Positions 1-7,522 of a DNA stretch of 10,559 nucleotides are shown one piece after another. The position numbers were made by a program, and so were the translations under genes. This DNA is from Stephanodiscus triporus (lineage: Eukaryota > Bacillariophyta > Thalassiosirophyceae > Thalassiosirales > Thalassiosiraceae), in NCBI GenBank assembly GCA_036939755.1, contig JALLAZ010001042.1, forward strand, positions 1-10,559, read 5' to 3'. Position 1 is the stretch's first letter; each line of letters starts with the position of its first letter. The notes under the pieces are model-generated. The model made no database searches. It was not told the DNA's origin and saw nothing but the letters and a program-made list of their open reading frames with translations.

Positions 1-1
1 C

Positions 2-1667
2 AGTTCCATACGCCAATACATCGACTCATCTCAAGATTCATTGTTTGACGTGGACCGTTTGCTGACTCGACTTGCCACGAGGCTTCAACTGAGTGGCACT
101 GATAATGGTGGAAGCTATGTCGACAATGATTTGTCGTCGAATGTTTTTATTGGTAACATGGGAGACAAACCTGCAATTATTTTCGAGGCGATGGCAGAGC
201 TCGAACTAATGAGAGAGCGTTTTGACCGTGCATTGGGGTATTTCTTGGCCATTGGCAGTCGCTTCATGAATGAATCGTTGACGCTGTTAGAAGAAACAGC
301 GGTCCAGGCTGTTAATTCTTTCGTCAATGACAGCATTGATTCTTCATCAAGAGAGAATTCTCAGCTTCGCCTTTTGAGTCATGAAGGGGACAGTGGTGTT
401 GAGAGAAATAAATACGGTTTTGTTCTTTCGTTGATTGAACTGCATCAACTATCCCATATTCTACTGAAAAGAAATTACTTCTTCTCGAACGATGAAGACC
501 ATTCTTTAGCCGAGTCGCCAGTGGTGGCACTGATTGCTTTGATTGGCTTGTCGCAAGCAGGGGCGTTTCTCGTAGACAATTGCTCTCCCCCAGTGGGTAC
601 ATCAGTTGATTCTGACGACGAAGCTGCACTCAGTGGATCAAACTTACCGGTTGATCTTGTTGCTGAGCAATTTAAGACAAGACCAAAACTTCTTTATTGG
701 TTTCTATTTCAAGTACTTATCTACAAAGCCGACATGTATGTCAACTTTCCGATGACAGCAGTGCCACCAGCGGCAATCATAGACCTCCATCGTGTCCAAT
801 TTTCTCTCTTTGTCGACTTTTCTGAAGAGAGTAGACCTGAGGAAAGAGATGGCAACCAATCTCTACCTACATCAATGAATGATAGAGGCACGCCATTCAT
901 GGCGTTTCTTAGAGTAAGGAAACTACGCTTGATTGTTACATTTCATCCCAAAATTTTACTGATAATTTTATTCTTGAAACCTTGCTCAGGCTGCACTTCC
1001 TCATGGCGGTGTGCAGGCTGATAACGTTAGGAAAAGTCTAGAGACATGCCGAGGTGGTAATGCTGATAGTCCTGTTTTCGCACGAGAGTTGGCTTTTGTC
1101 ATCGAAAACTTTTCCAATGGCTCTATTGATGATGCAAAAGAGATCTTGCAGCTTTATCTTCGTGGGGCGAAAAATTTGTTCATGGCTGTCGAATTTGCTG
1201 AAAGAAATACCATGTATTCGAGTGTATTGTTCGACATGCTTGTTAATCACTGCACATCACCTGATCCAACAAGCGATGCAAACCAAAATAGTTTGATGGG
1301 TGCTTTGTTTGGGTCTCTCCTCGAAGCTGCAGCGCACGCTGGTTCAGACTTGGCTTCTCTTGTTTCCAGAATACCCGAGGGAATGTCGATTGAAGGTTTA
1401 AGACCAAAACTCATTGCAGCAATAACAGATTACCGTTACAAGGTGAAAATACACGAACACGTGGATAAAATTCTGGTGGAGGATAAGGTGTCCATCTTGA
1501 GAGAATTGACCTATGTATCGCGTCGAGGAGAGAGAATATCTTTGGACGAAAGCAACAATGGAGCCAAATCAACACGCACTGTGCTCTTAGCAAAGTCCAG
1601 TGACTTATTGAAATCTCAGAGACGGAAGGTATCTCCTACTAAAATATTAGCGTTGCCCGTTCGATAG
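2..1667 (+). CDS. VPS41: VPS41-like HOPS complex subunit, 5' partial
   Basis: VPS41 is a subunit of the HOPS tethering complex, which promotes fusion of endosomes and other vesicles with the vacuole or lysosome. Exons are 2-913 and 990-1667; the 76-bp intron is GTAAGG...CTCAG in phase 0. The frame is open to the left edge, so the N-terminal beta-propeller lies outside; 529 residues are visible. Family-like stretches, by comparison with remembered animal and plant VPS41: a segment with LLYWFLFQVL and VQFSLFVDFSEES (the usual LLxxYLHxLF...MQVxLYAEYD region), then KNLFMAVEFAERN, and SRIPEGMSIEGLRPKLIAAITDYRYKVKIHEHVDKIL, which follows the conserved IPxGMEIPxLRDxLVKIxxDY block at the end of the clathrin-repeat region. 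It ends about 55 residues after that block, and I see no Cys/His RING as in animal and plant VPS41. The identity of the family is fairly firm; full-length structure cannot be judged here. Convergent with the next gene (283-bp gap). Confidence 0.75.
914..989 (+). other. Spliceosomal intron of the VPS41-like gene
   Basis: GTAAGG donor after AGA (911-913) and CTCAG acceptor at 985-989, 76 bp, phase 0. Reading through it hits a TGA at 1019-1021, whereas splicing joins two long reading frames that both match VPS41. A second AG at 1015-1016 is an alternative acceptor that would remove nine residues. Confidence 0.8.
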
Positions 1668-1950
1668 GGTCAAAAATGGATCAACAGGGTGTTGACTTCC
1701 GTGCATGAGACATTACAATGAAATAGTTCAACGACACAAAATATCGGAGCATTTCCAAAGACACAAGGACGCAAAGACACAAATAGTTAACTCGATATCC
1801 TAAAATGTAGCAGCTGAAATATGGCCGTGCCCTTATTTTTTTTTTGCGGAACTTGAGCGGCATAGAGAAGAGTCATCATTTTTGTTGACTCGGGTCGAAT
1901 GAGGTGGGAAATGCAGAAAGACAAGTTGTGTCAAAACCATGTCTTAATTA
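1668..1950. other. Convergent intergenic gap, VPS41 / TMEM144-like
   Basis: This gap joins the 3' ends of two converging genes. It is AT-rich, with a run of ten T at 1836-1845. I looked for a further VPS41 exon with paired Cys codons that could supply a RING and found none. No RNA gene or repeat is evident. Confidence 0.6.
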
Positions 1951-3692
1951 TTATCTACGCCCTGGCCCAGCAGGAGAGCTAACATATCCAAGTAACAAAA
2001 TACCAGAAATTGTTAACAGCGCCGAGAGGAACCATTTCACTATGACGGAAGGATTAACAACTTCCTTGAAGTAACATATACCCCACATGCCACTGTGAAT
2101 TGGTGAATTAGGGAAATCGACAGACAAGCAAGAAACATATAACAAACCATCGCGACTTACCTTACAAAGAGAGCAGCTTGAGATGCAGAGTAGCCAACCT
2201 GAAAAAGAGGAAGCAGAATGTAGAAAAGGTCGATCGGATTCATTTGTTGAATGTACTCTAGATAGAATAAGATCTCACCCCTTGGCCAAGATATTCGACA
2301 GCGAGAATAGAGCCGACATTTCCAATGCTCCAAACAGTTCCCGATATTGCGCCAGGAAGCATCTGGCATTTGGCGTTTGGAGAAATGGTTATTCTTAACT
2401 TGAGGGCCGTCACAAATGTTAGGGAACACACAAATCTTACCATGACTCTGAAGTGAAATGATGGCAGAGCATTGAATGAATCCATGACGGATTTCGTTGT
2501 GAATAGATTGTATCCGAAGCGTAGTATCCAGAGCGTAATAGTCACAGCTTTCAAAGCCATCAATAACAAAGATGGGAGCTGTGAGATTTAACTTGGTTGA
2601 ACTTTTCAAATGGTGACAATTTCGCGACCATGCTCACCGAGTGCCCCTGTTGAGAAACTTATTACGTATCCTAATCCACTCGTATTCCCTGTTGAATAAT
2701 GCATCGGCACCAAAATTGAACCTCCCCAAACTCCGCACATCAGCGCAGATAGCCGTCCCAGGTTGCGACGAGAGTAACTCCGTCCATGTATCAAAATGTC
2801 ATGCCTCCTGAAGCGGCTGATTTGTTGAGTGATTTCTAAGGGGCCTAAATCAGCCGTTTCGTCATTCTGAAAAGAGAAATCTTTGTTCCGCAGCAAATCT
2901 TGCACGTGCTCCTCCTCACTGTGGCTTGAAGCACTACCATTAGACAATGACTCAGTTGAGGAAAAGTAACTCATCCCAATGAGGCCTGTCATAATGACAA
3001 CAACAGCAGCGTAGGCAGCAAGCTGATTATTTACTGGTTCGTGGAAGACAAAGTGGCCCCATATGAATGAAACCTGCAAAAAAGGATCCGTTGAATAGTA
3101 TTGCTGAGCAGAGTTGAATAGGAGAAAGTTATTCGTTGTTCAAAAGTTAGGATCCACTCACTGTCACAATGGAAGATGAAACGATGCCTTGAGAGATGGC
3201 TATCCCTGCATTTCTTATTGCAAATATGTTGAACGCACCCGCAGGCACCCAAAACAGCCCTGGATACAAAACATAGAATACATTCAGCGGAGTAAGAAGG
3301 GATCGGTCCATCAATAATTGTAATGATTTCATCAAATGATGACAACAGTGCAAGGGGGATCCTAATCATGGAACTTGCCTGACACAATCCCCCACCATGT
3401 GAATGTGACTTTTTGGCCAAGAAGAACTACCAACCAACTTGTTAGACTGTCGGTGATGGAAAGCAATGCAACATGGAAAGGAGTGTAAATATGTCAGTTG
3501 TGATACGAATGAAAGCAAGTCAATTTGAACTCACAAGCACATGATGGTCTTGTAACTTTGCATCACCAATGGATCAATATTGACGGAATCCGCGGCGTCT
3601 CCTTTGATGGGTACGGCAAAGCTGCCAAAGCCGATGGTTCCGACCAAGGCGGCAAACCAACCGATGACGGCAGATGATGAATCGGATGACAT
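1951..3692 (-). CDS. TMEM144-like (DMT superfamily) membrane transporter, 8 exons
   Basis: Probable carbohydrate or metabolite transporter of the TMEM144 family; the substrate is unknown. Exons on the minus strand: 3692-3535, 3446-3379, 3259-3162, 3073-2638, 2547-2441, 2362-2279, 2198-2161, 2092-1951, giving 376 aa. All phases close and the sum is 377 codons including TAA. About ten hydrophobic segments are visible, near residues 10-30, 50-63, 74-92, 96-116, 126-145, 215-234, 243-264, 290-312, 318-338 and 347-367. A charged, Ser-rich loop of ~65 residues (147-213) separates the halves, as expected for a 5+5 inverted-repeat DMT protein. Family-like motifs are GTIGFGSFAVPIK (18-30), GLFWVPAGAFNIFAIRNAGI (76-95) and GTVWSIGNVGSILAVEYLGQG (297-317); the last two look like the same element in each half. 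Intron 2 is GC-AG. The acceptor of intron 4 (2548) was chosen because a more consensus-like CACAG at 2579-2583 would break the frame; this junction is the least certain. The start is the first ATG before the first membrane segment. Confidence 0.8.
2363..2440 (-). other. Stop-free 78-bp intron (intron 5 of the TMEM144-like gene)
   Basis: Donor GTAAGA follows GTCATG, and acceptor AATGCCAG precedes ATGCTTCC. Phase 0, 78 bp, which is 26 codons with no stop in frame, so retention would only insert 26 residues between FRVM and MLPGAISG. I call it an intron because both splice sites are good and the spliced product gives the better family match. Confidence 0.65.
3260..3378 (-). other. GC-AG spliceosomal intron (intron 2 of the TMEM144-like gene)
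   Basis: On the minus strand the exon ends TCAG and the intron opens GCAAGT, which is the strong donor context known for GC-AG introns; it ends TATCCAG. It is 119 bp. Splicing here in phase 1 joins WWGIVS to GLFWVPAG, which is family-like. No GT donor nearby gives a phase that fits the downstream frame, and read-through meets TAG within a few codons. Confidence 0.8.
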
Positions 3693-4062
3693 AGCGGTCG
3701 GGATTGTGGCCTTGCTTCACACGGCATTATTTTTTCTCGGCGCTTCGGACAAGAGAGAGTATTTCGTGAGGTTGGAGTACAATACTCCGTCCGTGGTATG
3801 ACAAAGTACGATATTGAACGTGAGTGTCATTATCTGTCGGGGAAAGTTTGTGTCCGAGGGAGTGAGGCTGAGGGAAATAACCAATACTTATGTAAAATAG
3901 GAGTATCTAGGTAGGAAAATTATTACTTGTGTATGTGTGTTGCCGGGTGGCTGCGCGCCGGCCCGCCCAATGCTGCAGTCATGAGCTACGTATGTAGCTC
4001 GTACCAAACACCTACAAGTTTCAATTAGTGGAACTTGTAAAAAAACTTGTATGAAAACCTAC

Positions 4063-4104
4063 AGTGTATATGCGTTGTACGATTTCGTACAACGCATATA
4101 CACT
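4063..4104. repeat. Perfect palindrome, 20-bp arms, 2-bp centre
   Basis: The left arm is 4063-4082, the centre TT is 4083-4084 and the right arm is 4085-4104. The arms are exact reverse complements over 20 bp, from AGTGTATATG inward to TACGA. Pairing stops at the flanking C/T. It can extrude as a cruciform in DNA or fold as a tight hairpin in RNA or single-stranded DNA. Confidence 0.9.
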
Positions 4105-4178
4105 TGGTACAAATCCCACAAATTCCAACGTGGGGACCTACGACGTATCTACATTGTAGGTTTTCCTACAACTCATCT

Positions 4179-4245
4179 ACACGAAACTTGTACGGAAGTT
4201 GTACGGAATTTGTAGGGAATTTGTAGGGAACTTGTAGCTAAACTT
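4179..4245. repeat. Degenerate tandem repeat, 11-bp period, six units
   Basis: Units are 4179-4189, 4190-4200, 4201-4211, 4212-4222, 4223-4233 and 4234-4245; the last is 12 bp. Four of them fit GTASGGAANTT, for example GTACGGAATTT and GTAGGGAATTT. Two related 12-bp units (GTAAAAAAACTT and GTATGAAAACCT) occur at 4037-4060 on the other side of the palindrome. Confidence 0.85.
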
Positions 4246-4557
4246 GTCAAGTTCTGTACCAAGCTACATACGCAGATAATTCCGCCCATTAATAAAAAAG
4301 ATCCATTCACGTCAAAAACTCACACTCACACACAGTAGATCTCGCCCACACTATTTCCCTCAACTCCAGTGCGCGGTTGGCCGTCTGTCCTCGGCCCGAT
4401 TTCCTCCCCTGTGCGCGCCACGTCTTACCATACACACAAACAAAAAATACCTCTGGAGATAGAAAGATATCTCTAGTCTTTCCTTTCGGACGTCTGGTGG
4501 TAATGGTAAGACTGGGATTTAATTCGGATAACTCCGATCAAAACCACATTTTGAATA

Positions 4558-5823
4558 ATGAATACTTTGCTGCGATTGCTCATGGTAATATCACGGTGCC
4601 ACCTAGTCTGGGCGTCATCTTCCTTTAGTTTGAGCAAGCACAATCACATGTCGCCGTCGTGCATAATCAATCAACCCACCGCGTTCCTTACGCGTTGCGG
4701 TGCATCTGATCGGCAACTATTCAAATTACATCTCTCTGGGGGCTTCGGTGGCGGGGGTTCGTCGAACGCAAATAAAAAAGTGAGTGGAAAGGGTTCACAA
4801 AAGTCGTCATCCGGCAAAAAGATGAATCCACGCGATGCCAGGCGTGCAAACGAGCAATTGGCGGAACGCTACGGAGGAGATGTTAGAAGAGGCACCCAAG
4901 AACGCATCTTATCCTCGCTGGAATCTCTTGATCCACATGTCAGGGAGGCAGCAGAGCTTTACAAAGTGATAACAAAGTTCGATGCACTTGTGGCGCCAAT
5001 GACCCCGGCAGACAGAAATCGTCTCATTCCTCCCATCCAGTCTCAGATGGTAGATGATGAACGGAAAAAATTGCAGACTATAATGGAAGAGCACAATATA
5101 TCCGAACGGGAATTGCACAATGTCTATCAGCGCATCACTTGGGATGCGTCTGCGGATGCAAAGGCTATTCAGGCAGATATCGTGGGTAACGCAATGAAGC
5201 CCGAGTTACAAGGACGTGTTACGAAAGCGTGTGAAATAGCAGTACAGGCCACACGGAGTGAGTTTGCACTGGGTAAAGTGTTGGATGTTGGATGTGGTCA
5301 TGGTGCAATTGTAAGATCTCTCGTGGATGCAGGGTTAAGTGAGCCTGACATGTACATGGGGATAGACTTGAGTCAAATCATGATCAACAATGCCGTTGAT
5401 CGTTATGGCTCTGCAAGAAATGGTCGCACTGGAAAGGGACGTCATTTTGTCGCAGATGACTTTCTCACACACGACTTTGGTGCTGGTGGTATGTCTGTTT
5501 TTGATTCGGTCATATTTTGCTCGGCTCTTCACGATCTTCCTGATGTGGAAGCCAGTATCGGCAGAGCAGCGTCTCTCCTTCGATCGAATGGTGGTAAAGT
5601 CGTTATAGTTCATGCTCAGGGAGCAGAGCATGTTTTGGAGCAGCATCGAGCAAATCCCGTCATGGTAAAAAGAGGGTTGCCCACCTCAAAAGAATGGGCT
5701 GACATTCTTAAGAAACACAATGAATGGGGCCTTGCTCTGGAGTATGATCCAGCAGATCCTAAATCAGCCCGAGATATGAAAGAAGGTTACTTGGCAGTTT
5801 TGACCAAGGATAGTGATCGATAG
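4558..5823 (+). CDS. Class I SAM-dependent methyltransferase with N-terminal leader
   Basis: Single-exon gene, 421 aa. An in-frame TGA at 4552-4554 lies just upstream, so 4558 is the first possible ATG. The C-terminal half is a Rossmann methyltransferase: motif I LDVGCGHGAIV at 242-252 (SAM glycine loop), the acidic residue in GIDLS at 268-272 (ribose contact), DD at 300-301, and a post-motif segment FDSVIFCSALHDLPD around 316-330 followed by LLRSNGGKVVIVHAQG. The substrate is not readable from sequence. Residues 1-20 are hydrophobic with a possible signal-peptide cleavage after VWA, followed by a Ser/Thr-rich stretch, which could mean secretory or complex-plastid targeting; a clear ASAFAP-type motif is not present. 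A Gly/Ser/Lys-rich linker (60-90) leads to a charged helical region (about 90-230) that I do not recognise. It shares the upstream gap with the TMEM144-like gene and converges on METTL5. Confidence 0.8.
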   Translation: MNTLLRLLMVISRCHLVWASSSFSLSKHNHMSPSCIINQPTAFLTRCGASDRQLFKLHLSGGFGGGGSSNANKKVSGKGSQKSSSGKKMNPRDARRANEQLAERYGGDVRRGTQERILSSLESLDPHVREAAELYKVITKFDALVAPMTPADRNRLIPPIQSQMVDDERKKLQTIMEEHNISERELHNVYQRITWDASADAKAIQADIVGNAMKPELQGRVTKACEIAVQATRSEFALGKVLDVGCGHGAIVRSLVDAGLSEPDMYMGIDLSQIMINNAVDRYGSARNGRTGKGRHFVADDFLTHDFGAGGMSVFDSVIFCSALHDLPDVEASIGRAASLLRSNGGKVVIVHAQGAEHVLEQHRANPVMVKRGLPTSKEWADILKKHNEWGLALEYDPADPKSARDMKEGYLAVLTKDSDR

Positions 5824-6026
5824 CACAACCAATGTTTCGCCTCAATCATTACCTATTCCCTGTAAGCCGTACTACTCCAAACTGCTGTTGAATACATATC
5901 TAGTGTTAGATACTACTGTTGAAACGAATGAGCGATAGTTACGATGTTAAAATCTCTAAGCTAGAAGTAAGTCACTATCGTACGAGGAAGCAGCTGTGTG
6001 CATGTCAGAATTTTTCAATCTATTCT
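5824..6026. other. Convergent intergenic gap, methyltransferase / METTL5
   Basis: 203 bp between two stop codons facing each other, presumably the two 3' UTRs. No repeat, RNA gene or strong terminator-like structure is visible. Confidence 0.5.
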
Positions 6027-7181
6027 TCACGCATGTCCACAGAGGCCTAGTGGCAATTCTTCTCCATCATCTTCATCTTCGTCTCGTTTTATAATATGCT
6101 CGTGTTTATTGCAATTAGCTTTGTCTGCAGCTTCGCCATCAATCCGCCATATACGAATCAAATCAACCTCCACATCTACACTTTTGTGTTTGTGGAACTT
6201 GTACATATTCGGAATATCGAATTTCATTTCAGCAACCACTTCTGCATTCAGGCCCCACTTCTCTCTTATTAATTTCAACAAGAATGAACGTGTAGATGTT
6301 TTGTGGAAAGAATACACTGCTCGCCGTGCTAGGCGAATAGCAGTCTTAAGAAATTGTACGTCTATTCCTTCATTGTTCTTCGTTCCAAACGGTGGACTAA
6401 ATCATACAACAGATCTTATTTGAGGAAGGCAGGACAACAGGGCAATAAAATGACCAAGAGGCGCTTACTTGGTGATAACTGTGTCAACGATTTTGGAATG
6501 GAGAGGTATTCCATCATCCACATAGTCGTTAGGATCGTCGAGAAGGCAGTCGTTTTGAGAGCCAGATGAAGCCAAAATAGTCCCACGATCCTTAGCCTTC
6601 TTTCCTCTTCCACCTCTCCCACCTCTTCCACATCTACCGCCTCGATGACCCCTGCCACCACCACCTTCGTTGTTTTGTCTCTTCGATGGTACACAACCTA
6701 CCTTTGCCATGACGAGCTCGACTCCTCGACAGCCCCGCCCCCCGTCTTCATCGTCATTGCTCCGGCCTATCAAATCGTCCTCCACGAGCATGTCAACATT
6801 TTCACGCGCCAACTCCAACGCTTCGGAGTCACAATCCACGAGATACACCTGAGAAAGGAGGCAGACTATATATTAGCTCCGACACCCGACATTCGTATAT
6901 AGTCATGTGTGCATGGGAGATTGTCAGACTGGATTGTTGAACTATATTTGTCTTACCATATCACTCTGTACCAAGGCACACCCTAACCCAAGCATGCCGG
7001 TGCCGCATCCGAGGTCGAGGATGGACGTTCCTGGGCCGGCGTCACCCCTTTCGACGGCCGATAGCACGATGGAAGACGTCAAGTGCACGGACGTTGGGTA
7101 CTGTTCAAGCTCAATCTTCGGGCTCGGGAATATCCGATTCGGCAAAGAAGAGAGACACGATTCGAGATGTTTCTGCTTCAT
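6027..7181 (-). CDS. METTL5: METTL5-like 18S rRNA N6-adenosine methyltransferase, 3 exons
   Basis: METTL5, with its partner TRMT112, makes the single m6A near the decoding site of small-subunit rRNA in eukaryotes. Exons on the minus strand: 7181-6957, 6848-6469 and 6396-6027; introns of 108 and 72 bp are GT-AG; 324 aa against 209 in human. A TAA two codons before the ATG fixes the start. Motifs: LEQYPT at 25-30 (family signature), DLGCGTG at 56-62 (SAM site), VDCDSEALELA at 79-89, and the catalytic NPPF at 202-205 inside [25 protein letters not shown], which is nearly identical to animal METTL5; the Asn codon is split by intron 2. Then come AVYSFHKTSTR and YKFHKHKSVDVEVDLIRI. Two things are unusual: an insert of roughly 65 residues (about 126-191) between the GVELVMAKV and DTVI strands, including a GRGGRGGRG-type tract at 137-157, and an acidic C-terminal tail of about 35 residues after the usual end of the family. 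Confidence 0.9.
6570..6723 (-). repeat. Low-complexity Gly/Arg-coding tract within METTL5
   Basis: Purine-rich GGN/AGR codon repeats on the minus strand encode an insert with the GRGGRGGRG pattern flanked by Lys/Arg (residues 126-163 or so). A donor-like AAAG|GTAGGT at about 6704-6697 precedes it, but no pyrimidine-rich acceptor follows and the frame stays open, so I treat it as coding. Confidence 0.6.
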
Positions 7182-7522
7182 GCTTTATCGGAGCGGACGC
7201 CTCGAGTAGATAGGAGCAATCCACACCCCAACGACGATATCGAGGGCACCACGATTTTTTGTTGGCTGTCTGTCTGGGCGGAAGAGGTTACCGCGAAGTA
7301 TTGTACTTTTTAGGTAGAGTAGCAATCAAATTCGGCGGGAAATGTCCACACCACAACCCCTGGAGTACTACTACACCATACGACCCTCCGTCCCACGCCC
7401 CACAGTACACACCCACACAAACCACCACCTACAACACACACACTCGACACAGAAACCGAGACGCCGTCGACCGTCGACTGTCTAAAAACCGACGCCAGAG
7501 TGATGATCAACTAAAGAAAAGA
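7182..7522. promoter_or_regulatory. Divergent promoter, METTL5 / MetAP1
   Basis: 341 bp between two opposed start codons, so the two genes probably share a bidirectional promoter. The half nearest MetAP1 (about 7347-7470) is C/A-rich on the plus strand with CCACACCAC- and ACACACAC-like words, the kind of biased tract often found in 5' UTRs or nucleosome-poor promoters. The frame upstream of MetAP1 is open here but has no ATG. I find no TATA box. Confidence 0.6.

Larger units (their letters stand above)
3983..4275. mobile_element. MITE-like or foldback repeat element, non-coding
   Basis: The segment is a dense mosaic of inverted and direct short repeats. Both ends carry the 11-bp word CGTATGTAGCT in opposite orientation (3989-3999 on plus; 4262-4272 on minus), inside a longer imperfect match. 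The interior holds a perfect palindrome (4063-4104), a GTAGG/CCTAC hairpin at 4156-4169, and a tandem array of an ~11-bp unit (4179-4245). The words ACTTGTA and CTACAAGT recur throughout on both strands. CCGCCCA occurs just outside each side (3963-3969 and 4282-4288), a candidate target-site duplication. There is no open frame of note and no transposase, so it would be non-autonomous. It could instead be a local tandem/inverted duplication or a structured regulatory region; I cannot see copy number. Confidence 0.5.
3693..4557. promoter_or_regulatory. Divergent promoter region, TMEM144-like / methyltransferase
   Basis: An 865-bp head-to-head gap that must hold both promoters and 5' UTRs. I see no clear TATA box or initiator that I would commit to. 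Its centre is filled by the foldback element described separately. A 6-bp-arm inverted repeat with a 3-bp spacer (GGAGTA-CAA-TACTCC) sits at 3774-3788, 82 bp upstream of the minus-strand start codon. A short CA-rich run lies at 4319-4335, and a weak GAGATA/TATCTC stem at 4456-4473 lies in the presumed 5' UTR of the plus-strand gene. Confidence 0.6.

Noticed and set aside
2579..2583. CACAG as the acceptor of transporter intron 4
   Set aside because: It looks better than the chosen site but leaves the wrong phase with the strong GTGAGC donor; the chosen acceptor restores the frame and gives a 90-bp intron like its neighbours.
2157..2609. Minus-strand 150-codon frame across exons 5-7 of the transporter
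   Set aside because: It runs in a different frame through three exons and introns; its peptide is not membrane-like, unlike the spliced frame.
3031..3420. Minus-strand 129-codon Ser/Cys/His-rich frame
   Set aside because: It is a shadow crossing introns 2 and 3; the splice sites and family match support the other frame.
5998..6423. Plus-strand 141-codon frame antisense to METTL5 exon 3
   Set aside because: Opposite a strongly conserved exon; the Ser-rich start is the complement of the acidic tail codons.
6465..6848. METTL5 exon 2 as an independent glycine-rich protein
   Set aside because: It begins with GTG directly at a splice acceptor and lacks both the SAM motif and NPPF, which lie on flanking exons in matching phase.
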